A stretch of DNA of 64,000 nt from Haemophilus massiliensis (GCA_000752995.2 LM994635.1:335132-399131), one strand, 5' to 3'; shown: positions 26,945-37,512, counted from the first letter of the stretch. Notes: a model not told the origin generated them from the sequence alone. A program made the numbers and translations.

Positions 26945-27118
26945 ATGTCGGATAACTTATTACTCGGTCTAACCCACGAACAGCAGCAACGTGCCGTAGA
27001 AAGGATTCAACAACTGATGCAGCAGGGCGTCAGCAGCGGCGAGGCCATCGCCATAGTGGCAAAAGCCTTGCGCGAACAATATGGCGAACAGGATGCAACG
27101 CAGAAGAATGCGGAGTGA
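26945..27118 (+). CDS. yoaH: UPF0181 protein, YoaH family
   Basis: A 57-residue protein built around [20 protein letters not shown], then [15 protein letters not shown], which is the YoaH/UPF0181 signature. The family is small, helical, cytoplasmic and of unknown function. The ATG at 26945 has a GGTAAA purine stretch before it and places the family motif near the N-terminus; an in-frame start upstream at 26867 adds 26 hydrophobic residues without family support. It is divergent from argF. Confidence 0.85.
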   Translation: MSDNLLLGLTHEQQQRAVERIQQLMQQGVSSGEAIAIVAKALREQYGEQDATQKNAE

Positions 27119-27331
27119 TTTTTCTAAGCGAATTAACTGCTGAATTGTATAAGCAATGAATATATAAAGAAATTTTGTGATCTCTGTTTGATTTTAAACT
27201 ATTTTTTATTGCCAAAAAGTCGAAATTCATTGAATATCTGCTCGGAAATTCGGGTGATAAAGCGAGTTTGTTTTATCAAGGTAATAAAATAGTCTATTCA
27301 GGACGTTAAATCCATATTAGAGGTCAATGTT

Positions 27332-27541
27332 ATGGAAGTTGGTGTTGTTAAATGGTTTAATAATGCGAAAGGATTCGGTTTTATTTCCGCAGAGGGTAAC
27401 GATGCGGATATTTTTGCACACTATTCAGTGATTGAAATGGACGGCTACCGTTCGTTGAAAGCCGGTCAGAAAGTGAATTTTGAAGCTGTGCACGGCGAAA
27501 AAGGTTCTCATGCGACCAAAATTGTACCTATCGTAGAATAA
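27332..27541 (+). CDS. cspD: Cold shock domain protein CspD
   Basis: A 69-residue single-domain cold shock protein. The nucleic-acid-binding motifs RNP1 (KGFGFIS) and RNP2-like DIFAHYS are intact, and the sequence follows Haemophilus CspD closely. CspD binds single-stranded DNA or RNA, and in E. coli it inhibits replication in stationary phase. GAGGT precedes the ATG. A 213-bp leader region lies upstream, in which I see no other gene, and a strong terminator follows. Confidence 0.93.
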   Translation: MEVGVVKWFNNAKGFGFISAEGNDADIFAHYSVIEMDGYRSLKAGQKVNFEAVHGEKGSHATKIVPIVE

Positions 27542-27576
27542 TAATTATATTTTCCTTTATTTAGTCAATACCTTTT

Positions 27577-27606
27577 AAGACAAGGCTAATTACCTTGTCT
27601 TTTTTC
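27577..27606 (+). terminator. Rho-independent terminator of cspD
   Basis: AAGACAAGG (27577-27585) and CCTTGTCTT (27593-27601) form a perfect 9-bp stem with a 7-nt loop, ending in a run of six T (27600-27605). Confidence 0.9.
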
Positions 27607-27692
27607 GTACCATGAAAAAAGAAACGCATACCACTGCATTCTTTGAGTCGGCGGATTTTGTACGGGCAAGGTAAGTCCCTGCCCGACGATGA

Positions 27693-29063
27693 TTATTTCA
27701 CTGAATAATATCCGCCCATTGAGCTGTAAACGGCATTTTCGCTTTGAATCAGACTGTATTTCGCATTCAGGATTGAAAGCTGCGAGCTTTTTTCCGTATT
27801 AGCCGCATTCAGCCAGTCTTTTAATTCGGAAATACCTGCGTTATAACGGTTTCTGTAATATTGTGTGATCCGCACGTTATAGGCGTGAGTTTGTTGCAAA
27901 TTGGACAGATTCTGGCGTGCCTGAGTATAGGCGAAATAGTTAGTGTCAACATCATTCAATGCACTGGTAATGCTCTGTTCAAAATTCACTAACGCGGTTT
28001 CATAAGCGGCTTCGGAAATTTTTACGTTCCATTTCACCGTATTCCAGCTTAAGAACGGTAGGCTGATGCCTAATGTACCGCCGGCAATCGGGGTGTTGAA
28101 CGCATTGCTGACTTTATCGCCGCTGGAACCTAAGCTGCCGCCCAGCGTAATGGTCGGGAACCAACTTTTCTGCATGGCTTTGGCGTCTTTAAATGCACTG
28201 TTCAGGCGATATTGATAACCTTTTACGTCAGGACGGTTGGCAATGGTGGAAAGCGGTACGTTTAAATTCACGCCGACATTTTTTACATCCAGAATATGCG
28301 GATAATTCACCTGTAGCACATCATTCGGTTTTAGATTCAATAAGTTACGCAATGTCTGTTCCGCGGTTTTTTTCTGCGTCTGATAGCTGATTAAGGTATT
28401 GCGCGCGGTTAATACCGATTGCTGTGCCTGATCGGTACTGGCGCTGTCCGCTACACCTTGGGTTAATTTGTTTTGCATAATGCGGTTGATTTGAGCGTAA
28501 TAATCGATAGTCTGATTCGTCACCGCAATGGCGTCATTTAGATAAGCGAGCTGATAATAAGTGACGATCACGGAGTTGATTAACGACACTCGGGTATTTT
28601 CCAGATCTTGTGCAGTAGCTGCATAAGTCCATTCCGCCGCAGAGGCGGCATCCGCCAGACGGCGCCATAGATCTAGCGTATAACTGACTTCCAGCGCGCC
28701 GCTGTGTTTAATGGTGGAATTGCCGCCGCTGTTGATATTTTTTTGCGCCGTTGAAGTGGTCGAACCGCTGAACGACGGCACTAAATCGGCACCGACCAGA
28801 TTAGCGTTATATAACGCCGAGTTGACGGAAATTGCCGCTTTGGCTAAATCTTTATTATTCGCCAGCGCCTGTTCCACCAAACGGTTCAGCTGCGGATCCT
28901 TATATAGCGTCCACCAGTTTTCCTGAATATTGTATTGTTTGGTGAGTTCTTCATATTGTTGGAAATCTAATTGCGACGCGTTATAGGAATCATCGATATT
29001 CGCGCAACCGATTAATGCCGTCGATAGGGTAACGGCAAAGGCGACTTTTGAAAGTTTTAGCAT
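27693..29063 (-). CDS. Outer membrane efflux lipoprotein (TolC/NodT family) of the MacAB operon
   Basis: A 456-residue outer membrane factor of the NodT/OprM type. The N-terminus is a lipoprotein signal with lipobox LIGC, so Cys20 would be acylated. Long coiled-coil helices and the repeated NLVGADLVPS / FNTPIAGGTLGISLPF segments fit a TolC-like trimeric channel. It is the third gene of macA-macB-OMF, so this transporter carries its own exit duct instead of relying on a general TolC. A paired uptake-signal hairpin lies between macB and this gene. Confidence 0.88.
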   Translation of the reverse strand: MLKLSKVAFAVTLSTALIGCANIDDSYNASQLDFQQYEELTKQYNIQENWWTLYKDPQLNRLVEQALANNKDLAKAAISVNSALYNANLVGADLVPSFSGSTTSTAQKNINSGGNSTIKHSGALEVSYTLDLWRRLADAASAAEWTYAATAQDLENTRVSLINSVIVTYYQLAYLNDAIAVTNQTIDYYAQINRIMQNKLTQGVADSASTDQAQQSVLTARNTLISYQTQKKTAEQTLRNLLNLKPNDVLQVNYPHILDVKNVGVNLNVPLSTIANRPDVKGYQYRLNSAFKDAKAMQKSWFPTITLGGSLGSSGDKVSNAFNTPIAGGTLGISLPFLSWNTVKWNVKISEAAYETALVNFEQSITSALNDVDTNYFAYTQARQNLSNLQQTHAYNVRITQYYRNRYNAGISELKDWLNAANTEKSSQLSILNAKYSLIQSENAVYSSMGGYYSVK

Positions 29064-29084
29064 GATATTTTCCTTGAAATGAGT

Positions 29085-29112
29085 AAAGTGCGGTCATTTT
29101 TACCGCACTTTT
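29085..29112 (-). repeat. Inverted uptake-signal pair inside the macAB operon
   Basis: AAAGTGCGGT (29085-29094) and ACCGCACTTT (29102-29111) form a tight hairpin with a 7-nt loop in the macB-OMF gap. On the transcribed minus strand it is followed by only TTTAC, so termination would be partial at best. Confidence 0.7.
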
Positions 29113-29138
29113 GAGTGAATAAAATTGTATCAAAAAAT

Positions 29139-31073
29139 CTATTCCTGCGCTAACGCTGTAATCGGGTTTAACTGCGAGGCATTTTTTGCTGGCATATAAC
29201 CGAACACCACGCCGATTAGCGTTGAGCAGAGTACCGCCGCCACAATGGAAAAGCTGGAGAATATCATTGTGAAATCGGTCATAAACAGATTAAACAGCGT
29301 ACCTAGCAGAATCGACAGCACGATGCCGGTGATCCCGCCGATTAAACAAATCAGCACCGCTTCAATTAAAAACTGTTGCAATATATTGAATTGTTTGGCG
29401 CCGATAGCCATGCGCACGCCGATCTCTTTGGTGCGTTCGGTAACCGAAACCAGCATGATATTCATCACACCAATGCCGCCGACAATCAGCGAGATGACTG
29501 CGATACAGGAAATTAACAGTTTCATTGTATTGGTTGTGCTTTCAATGGTTTGCTTGATGGTATCCGTATTCATCACGAAAAAGTCTTTTTTACCGTGTCG
29601 CACGGTAAGCAAATTGGTCAGATCTTTTTCCGCCACTGTAGAATTCACATCATCACGCACTTTTACCGTAATGGAATCAATTTTCTGATTGCCGGAGATT
29701 TTATTCATCGCCGTGGTATAGGGAATATAAATATTCAGCGTGGTGGAGTTCATTCCCATATTGTTGGATGTGGCAGCAACGCCAATCACTTTCAGCGGTT
29801 TTTTGTTCATCATCAGAATTTTGCCAAGCGGATTCTGTCCGCCGAACACGTCTTTTAATGTGTTTTCATCAATCACCGCAACCTGTTCGTTATGTTTTAC
29901 ATCCTGCGCACTAAACAGCTCGCCTTGTTTCAGGCTTAAGCCTTTTACATTGAAATATTGTTCGCCGACCCCTTTTACCTGTGCGGTGAAACTTTCGCTG
30001 CCGTAGGTTAGCGTACCGCTGACGGCACTGTTCGGCGTTGAGCTGACGATATAGCTTTGTTTGGCCAGAATAGTGGAATCGGCAACGGTCAGATTCTGAT
30101 TTTTATCCGCCCGCCGATCGCCGAATCCCGTACCGTTATAAATATCCATGGTATTGGTGCCCATGGCATTGATATTGGCAAGAATTTTCTGCTGCGAACC
30201 GTTTCCCAGCGCCACTACGCAGACGACGGAAGTAATGCCGATAATAATCCCCAACATGGTCAGCAGCGAACGCAATTTATGCGCGATAATGGCATTGACC
30301 GACATTTTAAAAGATTCCATAAACTGATCTTTATAGAAATTGAAACGGCTTTTACTGACTCGTGGCGTATCGATTTTTTGCGCAATGACATCGGATTTAC
30401 GGGTATCTTCAATAATGCGTCCGTCTTTGATTTCAATAATTCGGTTGGCAAAATTAGCGACATTCTTATCATGCGTGACCAAAATAATGGTATGCCCTTC
30501 GCTGTGCAACTGAGTCAGAATTTCCATCACGGTTTCGCCGCTTTTGCTGTCCAAGGCGCCGGTTGGTTCGTCCGCCAGAATAATATCGCCGCCGTTCATC
30601 AGGGCGCGCGCGATACTGACCCGTTGCTGTTGTCCGCCGGAAAGCTGGTTCGGTTTGTTTGCCAGCCGATCGGCTAATCCCAGTTTGTCCAGCAATTGTG
30701 CGGCACGTGTCAGGCGGGTTTGTTGATCTACACCGGCATAAATGGCCGGTAGCGCCACATTTTCCACCGCACTTAAGGTAGATAGCAGATTATAGCGCTG
30801 GAAGATAAAACCGAATTTTTTTTGCCGTAAGTCGGACAGCTCGTCGCGGCTTAGGCGGCTGACTTCCGTGCCGTCAATGTTGTATGAGCCGGAAGTGGCG
30901 GTGTCCAAACAACCGATAATATTCATTAAGGTCGATTTTCCGGAGCCGGATTGACCGATAATGGCGATGAAATCTCCTTTTTCAATCTCAAGATTAATGT
31001 TTTTTAACACCTGAGTACGGTTTTCGCCTTCCCCGAAATATTTATTAATCGCTTTGATTTCAATAATATTCAT
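29139..31073 (-). CDS. macB: Macrolide-type ABC exporter MacB (ATPase and permease)
   Basis: A 644-residue fusion of an N-terminal ABC ATPase and a C-terminal four-helix permease, the normal MacB layout. Walker A is GQSGSGKST (residues 40-48), the signature [15 protein letters not shown] lies near 145, and Walker B is [12 protein letters not shown] first transmembrane helix lies around 270-295, followed by a large periplasmic domain and three C-terminal helices with [17 protein letters not shown]. MacB works as a mechanotransmitter, using cytoplasmic ATP to push substrates (macrolides, peptides, siderophores, heme precursors) from the periplasm through MacA and an outer membrane channel. It follows macA by 17 bp. 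Confidence 0.95.
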   Translation of the reverse strand: MNIIEIKAINKYFGEGENRTQVLKNINLEIEKGDFIAIIGQSGSGKSTLMNIIGCLDTATSGSYNIDGTEVSRLSRDELSDLRQKKFGFIFQRYNLLSTLSAVENVALPAIYAGVDQQTRLTRAAQLLDKLGLADRLANKPNQLSGGQQQRVSIARALMNGGDIILADEPTGALDSKSGETVMEILTQLHSEGHTIILVTHDKNVANFANRIIEIKDGRIIEDTRKSDVIAQKIDTPRVSKSRFNFYKDQFMESFKMSVNAIIAHKLRSLLTMLGIIIGITSVVCVVALGNGSQQKILANINAMGTNTMDIYNGTGFGDRRADKNQNLTVADSTILAKQSYIVSSTPNSAVSGTLTYGSESFTAQVKGVGEQYFNVKGLSLKQGELFSAQDVKHNEQVAVIDENTLKDVFGGQNPLGKILMMNKKPLKVIGVAATSNNMGMNSTTLNIYIPYTTAMNKISGNQKIDSITVKVRDDVNSTVAEKDLTNLLTVRHGKKDFFVMNTDTIKQTIESTTNTMKLLISCIAVISLIVGGIGVMNIMLVSVTERTKEIGVRMAIGAKQFNILQQFLIEAVLICLIGGITGIVLSILLGTLFNLFMTDFTMIFSSFSIVAAVLCSTLIGVVFGYMPAKNASQLNPITALAQE

Positions 31074-31090
31074 AAAATTAACCGCACTTT

Positions 31091-32257
31091 TTAGAACATT
31101 CTCGGACCGCGATTGGAATTTCCGACAGTTTCGCCACTGGCCAGCTGCGAGGAAATCACTTTTTCGCCTTCCTGTAAACCGGAAAGAATCTGGGTGTTGA
31201 CATCATCACTCAACCCCGTGCTGACTTCGCGCCGTTCCGCCTGATTATGCTCATTCAGCACATTCACATAGGTTTTATCGCCTTGTTTGTGCAACGTCAT
31301 GGTCGGCACCACCAGCGTATTTTTGACATCGGCAATGGTAATTGTGTTCTGGATCGTCATGCCGATACGCAACTTGTTATCCTGATTATCCACTACCACA
31401 TTGGCGTAATAATACACCGCGTCCGTATCGGAGACACTTTCGGAATATTCGTTGTCGGTCAGCGTGGTCATGGCCGGGTCAACCGAAGCAATGGTTGATT
31501 TATAGACGGTATCCGGTTCCGACAGCGTGGTAAAGGCGACCGGCATACCAGCTTGCACTTTGGTAATATCGCCCTCGGAAATTTCCGGTTTAATCAAAAT
31601 TTTGCTTAAATCCGCCACCTGTACAATGGTCGGAGTGGTTTGATTGGCGTTTACGGTTTGCCCCTCGGAAACCGGAATGGAAATAATGGTGCCGTTAATC
31701 GGCGACAGAATTTTGGTATAGCCCAAATTGGTCTGCGCGGTGCTGACTTCAATTTCAGCGGTTTTGATCGACGCTTGAACTTCCTCAATCGCCGCTTCTG
31801 CGCTGGCAAGGGTGTCTTTGGCTTCATTCAGCTCATCCAAACTGATGGATTTTTTGGCATACAGACCGGACATGCGGTTATACGCCGATTTCGCCACTTC
31901 ATAAGCCACTTTTTTGGCTTTTAGCTGTGCCTGATAAGAGGTGAGAGAGGCCTGCGCGGTATTTAAATTATTGACTTGCGTTTTGGAATCAATTTCCGCG
32001 ATTAAATCGCCCGTTTTAACTGCCTGACCTAGCGTGACGTGAATTTTTTCGATTTTGCCCGACACCTGCGCGCCGACTTCAACCCGGTTATAGGCTCGCA
32101 CCGTACCGCTGGTAATCACCGATTTCTGCACATCACTGCGTTGTACGGTTTCGGTCAGATAGGTGATGTTATTGTGGTTGGAATTACCGAAATAGCTGTA
32201 GGCGCCGATACCGAGGGCGGCCAATACGATAAATGAGAGAATATGTTTTTTGGTCAT
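31091..32257 (-). CDS. macA: Periplasmic adaptor protein MacA
   Basis: A 388-residue membrane fusion protein. A single N-terminal membrane anchor (about residues 5-23) is followed by the lipoyl half VEVGAQVSGKIEKIHV, a long coiled-coil hairpin (about 95-170), the second lipoyl half ILSPINGTIISIPVSEGQTV and beta-barrel domains. MacA bridges MacB to the outer membrane channel and stimulates its ATPase. It is the first gene of a three-gene efflux operon. Two candidate regulatory sites, one a direct repeat and one a palindrome, lie within 135 bp upstream. Confidence 0.94.
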   Translation of the reverse strand: MTKKHILSFIVLAALGIGAYSYFGNSNHNNITYLTETVQRSDVQKSVITSGTVRAYNRVEVGAQVSGKIEKIHVTLGQAVKTGDLIAEIDSKTQVNNLNTAQASLTSYQAQLKAKKVAYEVAKSAYNRMSGLYAKKSISLDELNEAKDTLASAEAAIEEVQASIKTAEIEVSTAQTNLGYTKILSPINGTIISIPVSEGQTVNANQTTPTIVQVADLSKILIKPEISEGDITKVQAGMPVAFTTLSEPDTVYKSTIASVDPAMTTLTDNEYSESVSDTDAVYYYANVVVDNQDNKLRIGMTIQNTITIADVKNTLVVPTMTLHKQGDKTYVNVLNEHNQAERREVSTGLSDDVNTQILSGLQEGEKVISSQLASGETVGNSNRGPRMF

Positions 32258-32315
32258 GGATAATCGCTCCGGAAAACTACAAGATTAATATTGGTCGTAA
32301 TGATAAAAAAAGTAT

Positions 32316-32332
32316 CTTAAGAAAAACTTAAG
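32316..32332 (-). promoter_or_regulatory. PmrA/QseB-like direct repeat upstream of macA
   Basis: CTTAAG (32316-32321) and CTTAAG (32327-32332) are separated by five A. This is an exact fit to the YTTAAK-N5-YTTAAK box of PmrA/BasR-type OmpR-family response regulators. It starts about 59 bp before the macA ATG. Binding is inferred. Confidence 0.5.
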
Positions 32333-32370
32333 AAATGAAAATGGATGATTTTCCCTTTTATCTCTCACTG

Positions 32371-32388
32371 AATGAACGTTCGTTCATT
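32371..32388. promoter_or_regulatory. TetR-type palindromic operator upstream of macA
   Basis: Arms AATGAACG (32371-32378) and CGTTCATT (32381-32388) flank a 2-bp centre. GAACGTTC-like dyads of this kind are common operators of TetR-family efflux repressors. No TetR gene is in the window. It sits 114-131 bp from macA and about 125-142 bp from glnS, so it could serve either. Confidence 0.45.
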
Positions 32389-32512
32389 TTTGCGTTGCGG
32401 ATTTTACCATTAATTCGCCGAAAAGCAACCGCACTTTTGTATTCTGATTGTAAACAAGGTAGAATAAGCGCCAATTTTTAATTGAAAAAAGATTACGTTA
32501 ATTGAGGTCAGA

Positions 32513-34183
32513 ATGAGCCATATTGATACACAACCGAGCGAGCATCGCCCAACGAATTTTATCCGCCAGATTATTGACGAGGATCTTGCCAGCGGTAGAT
32601 TAAATAATGTTTATACCCGCTTCCCGCCCGAACCCAACGGATATTTGCATATCGGACATGCTAAATCTATTTGCCTGAATTTCGGTATTGCACAGGATTA
32701 TCAAGGATTGTGCAATCTGCGTTTTGACGACACCAACCCGGTTAAAGAAGATGTGGAATATGTGGATTCCATTAAGCAGGATGTCAGATGGCTGGGGTTT
32801 CAATGGCAGGGGGAGCCGCGTTATGCTTCGGATTATTTCGATCAACTGCACGGTTATGCCGTTGAATTGATCGAAAAAGGGCTGGCTTATGTGGACGAAC
32901 TGTCGCCGGAACAAATGCGCGAATATCGCGGTACGCTGACCGAACCGGGTAAAAACAGCCCTTACCGTGATCGTCCGGTGGCGGAAAATTTGGCGTTATT
33001 TGAGAAAATGCGCAACGGGGAATTTGCCGAGGGCACCGCAAGTCTGCGAGCTAAAATTGATATGGCATCGCCGTTTATGGTGATGCGCGATCCGGTGCTA
33101 TACCGGATTAAATTCGCCAGCCACCACCAGACCGGGGATAAATGGTGCATTTATCCGATGTATGATTTCACGCATTGTATTTCCGATGCGTTGGAACGGA
33201 TTACGCATTCGTTGTGTACGCTAGAATTTCAGGATAACCGCCGTTTATATGATTGGGTATTGGACAATATTTCTATTGAACGCCCGTTGCCGCATCAGTA
33301 CGAATTTTCACGTCTGAATCTGGAATATACTTTAACGTCCAAACGGAAACTACTGAAACTGGTAGAAGACGGTGTGGTAGATGGCTGGAACGATCCGCGT
33401 ATGCCGACCATTTCAGGGCTGCGCCGCCGTGGTTATACGCCGGCGTCGATTCGTGAGTTTTGTCGCCGAATCGGTGTGACTAAACAGGATAATGTGGTGG
33501 AATACAGCGCGCTGGAAAGCTGTATCCGCGATGACTTGAATGTCAATGCGCCGCGCGCTATGGCGGTGTTGGATCCGCTGCGGGTGGTGATTGAAAATTT
33601 CGATCCGAATAAACACGAGCTGCTTACGGTGCCGAATCATCCGAATCGGGAAGAGTTGGGCACGCGCAAGATTCCGCTGACTCGAGAAATTTATATCGAT
33701 CGGGCGGATTTCCGCGAAGAAGCCAATAAACACTATAAACGCTTAGTGCTGGGCAAAGAGGTGCGTTTACGCAATGCCTACATTATTAAAGCGGAACGGG
33801 TGGAAAAAGATGCCGAGGGCAATATCATCACGGTGTACTGCACTTATGACGCACAAACGCTGGGTACCAACCCGCAGGACGGGCGCAAAGTAAAAGGTGT
33901 TATCCATTGGGTGTCGGCAACGGACAATCTGGCGGCGGAGTTCCGTCTTTACGATCGTTTGTTTACGGTGCCGAATCCGAGCGCCGCAGAGGACATTAAT
34001 GCGGTGTTGAACCCGCATTCTCTTGTGGTGAAACAGGGTTTTGTGGAGCGCAATCTGGTAAATGCTGAAGCGGAAAAAGCCTACCAGTTTGAGCGCGAAG
34101 GTTATTACTGCGCTGACAGCAAAGATAGCCGACCGGAACACCTGGTGTTTAATTTAACGGTGAGTCTGAAAGAAGGTTTTTAG
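32513..34183 (+). CDS. glnS: Glutaminyl-tRNA synthetase
   Basis: A 556-residue class I aminoacyl-tRNA synthetase, the same size as E. coli GlnRS. The HIGH motif lies in [15 protein letters not shown] (HIGH at 46-49) and the KMSKS-equivalent is TSKRKL around 275-280. The C-terminal beta-barrel anticodon-binding domain is complete. It charges tRNA-Gln with glutamine. A leader with GAGGT precedes the ATG. An uptake-signal terminator follows. Confidence 0.97.
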   Translation: MSHIDTQPSEHRPTNFIRQIIDEDLASGRLNNVYTRFPPEPNGYLHIGHAKSICLNFGIAQDYQGLCNLRFDDTNPVKEDVEYVDSIKQDVRWLGFQWQGEPRYASDYFDQLHGYAVELIEKGLAYVDELSPEQMREYRGTLTEPGKNSPYRDRPVAENLALFEKMRNGEFAEGTASLRAKIDMASPFMVMRDPVLYRIKFASHHQTGDKWCIYPMYDFTHCISDALERITHSLCTLEFQDNRRLYDWVLDNISIERPLPHQYEFSRLNLEYTLTSKRKLLKLVEDGVVDGWNDPRMPTISGLRRRGYTPASIREFCRRIGVTKQDNVVEYSALESCIRDDLNVNAPRAMAVLDPLRVVIENFDPNKHELLTVPNHPNREELGTRKIPLTREIYIDRADFREEANKHYKRLVLGKEVRLRNAYIIKAERVEKDAEGNIITVYCTYDAQTLGTNPQDGRKVKGVIHWVSATDNLAAEFRLYDRLFTVPNPSAAEDINAVLNPHSLVVKQGFVERNLVNAEAEKAYQFEREGYYCADSKDSRPEHLVFNLTVSLKEGF

Positions 34184-34223
34184 TACCTTGTCGGAAAGAT
34201 TGTGATGAATCTTTAGAATCTTT

Positions 34224-34264
34224 AAAAGTGCGGTTAAATTTGGCTAAATTTCGACCGCACTTTT
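34224..34264 (+). terminator. Uptake-signal terminator between glnS and ycgN
   Basis: AAAAGTGCGGT with following AAATTT (34224-34241) pairs with AAATTT and ACCGCACTTTT (to 34264), a long inverted pair ending in four T. It lies between two plus-strand genes, separating glnS from ycgN. Confidence 0.65.
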
Positions 34265-34283
34265 GTTTATGCGGGAAGATAGC

Positions 34284-34739
34284 ATGCAGTTAGAGACCAA
34301 ATTCTGGGAAACCAAATCTCTGTTGGAAATGAACGAGGCCGAGTGGGAGGCGTTGTGTGACGGTTGCGGTAAGTGCTGTTACCGCAAATTTATTGAAGGC
34401 AGGGGGAAACGTCAAAAACTGTATTTTACCCGTATCGCTTGTAATTTATTGAATCTGGAAAGCGGAAAGTGCGGTCATTATAAACGACGTTTTCAACTGG
34501 AGCCGGACTGTACCAAGCTGACGAAAAAAAATCTGCCCGATTTCAGTTGGCTGCCAAGTACCTGTGCTTATCGTTTGTTATATGAAAATAAACCGTTATA
34601 TGATTGGCATCCATTAATTTCGGGCAACCCGGCAACAGTAAAAGCGGCCGGCGTTTTTATTGCAAACGGCGTGCATGAACGGGATGTGATCGATTGGTGT
34701 GAATTTATTGTTAACGATATTGTTGACGAAGATCACTAA
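34284..34739 (+). CDS. ycgN: YcgN family cysteine-cluster protein (UPF0260)
   Basis: A 151-residue cytoplasmic protein with the conserved cysteine pattern CDGCGKCC near the N-terminus and further cysteines in KCGHY, EPDCTKLT and PSTCAYRLL. This corresponds to the YcgN/UPF0260 family, thought to bind a metal or iron-sulfur cluster; its function is not established. ATG 34284 was chosen because GGAAG lies six bases upstream and it aligns with the family start; an ATG at 34269 lies too close to the uptake signal and lacks a ribosome binding site. Confidence 0.87.
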   Translation: MQLETKFWETKSLLEMNEAEWEALCDGCGKCCYRKFIEGRGKRQKLYFTRIACNLLNLESGKCGHYKRRFQLEPDCTKLTKKNLPDFSWLPSTCAYRLLYENKPLYDWHPLISGNPATVKAAGVFIANGVHERDVIDWCEFIVNDIVDEDH

Positions 34740-34821
34740 ATCAATCTAAAAGCGTTGTGTTTGTGGTCTGCTTATATAGAATAACCGTATTCTCCAGTTT
34801 TTATAGTTGTTGGAAACAAAA

Positions 34822-35274
34822 ATGAGCATTCCCATTTCAGCGCGTTTAGCGCAAAAGGTCGAAAAATCAGGGAACGCAATACCCAATAAAGGTATTGGCG
34901 GTAATTGGGTTTGCGCTAAGCCTCGAAGTCTGCGTGATTTCAGCCAATTATTGCAACCTCCGGGTCAGACGAGTCGGTTTGTCGAGTTATTTAATGCCGT
35001 AATGGGACGGCAGGAAAGCGAACCGATAATGGATTGCACCGACCGTTTTTGTGTATCCGGCGGCAGCGTTTTTAATGAGCTGTCCATTGCTGAAAACGGT
35101 CAAATAATGTCCGAATATACTTTTCTTTTTATCCACTCTTTTTCGTTTCCTTCTTTTTCTTGCGACAATCACGCGTTAAAAACTGGCGCGCCGCAGCAAC
35201 AAGTTGCTCAATCCGACGGATATTTTGTCTATCAACGGCTGGCAAGTATCAACCGACACATCATGAATCAGTGA
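34822..35274 (+). CDS. Hypothetical protein directly upstream of glgB
   Basis: A 150-codon open frame with no family I recognise. It begins [17 protein letters not shown], has a basic N-terminal third, three cysteines in the middle and C-terminal half, an aromatic Ser/Phe-rich stretch ([15 protein letters not shown]) and no clear signal peptide. The ribosome binding site is weak (GGA). In its favour, it fills most of the 540-bp gap and its TGA ends 8 bp before the glgB ATG, right at the glgB ribosome binding site, as in an operon. Against it are the unremarkable composition and lack of similarity. It could be a decayed or spurious frame within a long glg leader. Confidence 0.35.
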   Translation: MSIPISARLAQKVEKSGNAIPNKGIGGNWVCAKPRSLRDFSQLLQPPGQTSRFVELFNAVMGRQESEPIMDCTDRFCVSGGSVFNELSIAENGQIMSEYTFLFIHSFSFPSFSCDNHALKTGAPQQQVAQSDGYFVYQRLASINRHIMNQ

Positions 35275-35282
35275 GGGTTATT

Positions 35283-37475
35283 ATGACAAGATTAGTTTCA
35301 CAAGATGTAATTAACGCGTTTTTTGACGGTAATCATTCCGATCCTTTCTCCGTGCTGGGTATGCATGAAACGGATAACGGGATTGAAATTCGCGTGTTAT
35401 TGCCGGACGCAAACCGAGTAACGGTATTAGATAAAGAAACCCACACAACGTTAACCGAGCTTGATTATGTGGATGAAAGAGGTTTTTTTACCGGTGTGAT
35501 CCCGAATACTCGCAGCTTTTTCGCTTATCAATTACAGGTGTATTGGGGCAATGAGCCGCAGATTATTGAAGATCCGTATCGTTTCCGACCGACATTGGGC
35601 GAGTTGGATAATTGGTTGTTGGCAGAAGGTTCGCATTTGCGCCCTTATGAGGTATTAGGCGCGCATTTTATGGAATGTGACGGCGTATCTGGGGTGAATT
35701 TCCGCTTGTGGGCGCCTAATGCGCAACGCGTTTCCGTGGTCGGTGATTTCAACTATTGGGACGGGCGTCGCCATCCGATGCGTTTTCATCCGGCAAGCGG
35801 CATTTGGGAACTCTTTCTGCCGAAAGCATCATTAGGACAATTGTATAAGTTTGAGCTGATTGATTGTTATGGTCAGCTGCGCTTAAAAGCCGATCCTTAT
35901 GCCTTCAGTTCACAGCTTCGGCCCGATACCGCATCACAAATCAGCGCCTTACCTGAGATCTCCGAATTAACGGCGCAACGGCAAAAAGCCAACCGCGCGG
36001 ATCAGCCGATTGCGATTTACGAAGTTCATTTGGGTTCATGGCGGCGCAATTTAGCCAATAATTTCTGGTTGGACTATGATCAGATCGCTGACGAATTGAT
36101 CCCTTATGTGAAAGAAATGGGCTTCACTCATATTGAATTTCTGCCATTGTCCGAATATCCGTTCGACGGTTCGTGGGGCTATCAACCGATTGGTTTGTAT
36201 TCTCCGACCAGTCGGTTTGGCAGCCCGGACGGTTTTCGCCGTCTGGTGGATAAAGCCCATGCCGCCGGTATTAATGTGATTCTGGATTGGGTGCCAGGGC
36301 ATTTTCCGAGCGATACTCATGGTTTGGCAGCCTTTGACGGTACCGCATTATATGAATACGCCGATCCGCGCGAGGGCTATCATCAGGACTGGAATACGCT
36401 GATTTATAATTACGGGCGTAATGAAGTGAAAAACTTTTTGTCCGGCAATGCCTTGTACTGGCTGGAACGTTTTGCGTTGGACGGTATCCGCGTCGATGCG
36501 GTGGCGTCTATGATTTATCGGGATTACAGCCGTGCCGAGGGACAATGGATTCCGAATCAGTACGGCGGGCGGGAAAATCTGGAAGCCATCGAATTTTTAA
36601 AACATACCAACGATATTATCGGTTCCGAAGCGCCGGGTGCGATTTCAATTGCCGAGGAATCCACTGCGTTTGCTGGCGTAACCCGCCCATCGCAGGACGG
36701 CGGACTGGGATTTAATTTTAAATGGAACATGGGCTGGATGAACGACACCCTTGCCTATATGAAGAAAGATCCGGTTTACCGCCAGTATCACCATAATCTG
36801 ATGACTTTCGGTATGGTTTATCAATACAGTGAAAATTTTGTCTTACCGCTTTCCCATGATGAAGTGGTACACGGTAAATTGTCATTGTTGGATAAAATGC
36901 CCGGCGATGCGTGGCAAAAATTTGCCAATCTGCGGGCGTATTATGGCTATATGTGGGGTTATCCGGGCAAAAAATTATTATTTATGGGCAATGAATTTGC
37001 TCAAGGACGCGAATGGAATTATGAAGAAAGTTTGGATTGGTTTTTGTTGGATGAGGCAATCGGTGGTGGTTGGCATCAAGGCGTGCAGCATTTTGTGAAA
37101 GATTTGAACCGCACTTATAAAGCGAATGCGCCACTGTATGAGCTGGATTGCGACCCACAAGGATTTGAATGGCTGGTGGTGGATGATTACCAGAATTCTG
37201 TATTTGCCTTTGAACGCCGCAGCCGTAAAGGCGAGCGCGTGCTTGTGGTCAGCAATTTTACGCCGGTGCCGCGTTATGATTATCGTATCGGAGTGAATGT
37301 CGGCGGCGAATATCGGGAAATTCTGAATTCCGATTCGACATATTACCAAGGTTCGGATATGGGTAATCGGGGCGCGGTCACCAGCGAGGAGATCGCAAGC
37401 CATGGCAAGTCGCAGTCAATCAGTCTGACACTGCCGCCGTTGGCGACAATTTATTTGGCATTAAAAAATGTGTAA
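35283..37475 (+). CDS. glgB: 1,4-alpha-glucan branching enzyme GlgB
   Basis: A 730-residue GH13 enzyme that makes alpha-1,6 branches in glycogen. The catalytic triad sits at Asp405 (RVDAVASM), Glu458 (AEEST) and Asp526 (LSHDE), the same numbering as E. coli GlgB. An N-terminal carbohydrate-binding region precedes the (beta/alpha)8 barrel. The ATG at 35283 has GAGGG ahead and matches the family start; the frame is open 41 codons further upstream without homology. It opens the glgB-glgX-glgC-glgA-glgP operon. Confidence 0.96.
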   Translation: MTRLVSQDVINAFFDGNHSDPFSVLGMHETDNGIEIRVLLPDANRVTVLDKETHTTLTELDYVDERGFFTGVIPNTRSFFAYQLQVYWGNEPQIIEDPYRFRPTLGELDNWLLAEGSHLRPYEVLGAHFMECDGVSGVNFRLWAPNAQRVSVVGDFNYWDGRRHPMRFHPASGIWELFLPKASLGQLYKFELIDCYGQLRLKADPYAFSSQLRPDTASQISALPEISELTAQRQKANRADQPIAIYEVHLGSWRRNLANNFWLDYDQIADELIPYVKEMGFTHIEFLPLSEYPFDGSWGYQPIGLYSPTSRFGSPDGFRRLVDKAHAAGINVILDWVPGHFPSDTHGLAAFDGTALYEYADPREGYHQDWNTLIYNYGRNEVKNFLSGNALYWLERFALDGIRVDAVASMIYRDYSRAEGQWIPNQYGGRENLEAIEFLKHTNDIIGSEAPGAISIAEESTAFAGVTRPSQDGGLGFNFKWNMGWMNDTLAYMKKDPVYRQYHHNLMTFGMVYQYSENFVLPLSHDEVVHGKLSLLDKMPGDAWQKFANLRAYYGYMWGYPGKKLLFMGNEFAQGREWNYEESLDWFLLDEAIGGGWHQGVQHFVKDLNRTYKANAPLYELDCDPQGFEWLVVDDYQNSVFAFERRSRKGERVLVVSNFTPVPRYDYRIGVNVGGEYREILNSDSTYYQGSDMGNRGAVTSEEIASHGKSQSISLTLPPLATIYLALKNV

Positions 37476-37512
37476 GGTCGAAAAATAAAACGCCGTACGC
37501 AATGGATAGATG

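Noticed and set aside
27119..27331. Hidden gene or cold-shock riboregulator in the cspD upstream region
   Set aside because: No convincing coding frame or stable structure could be identified by reading; it is listed only as leader sequence.
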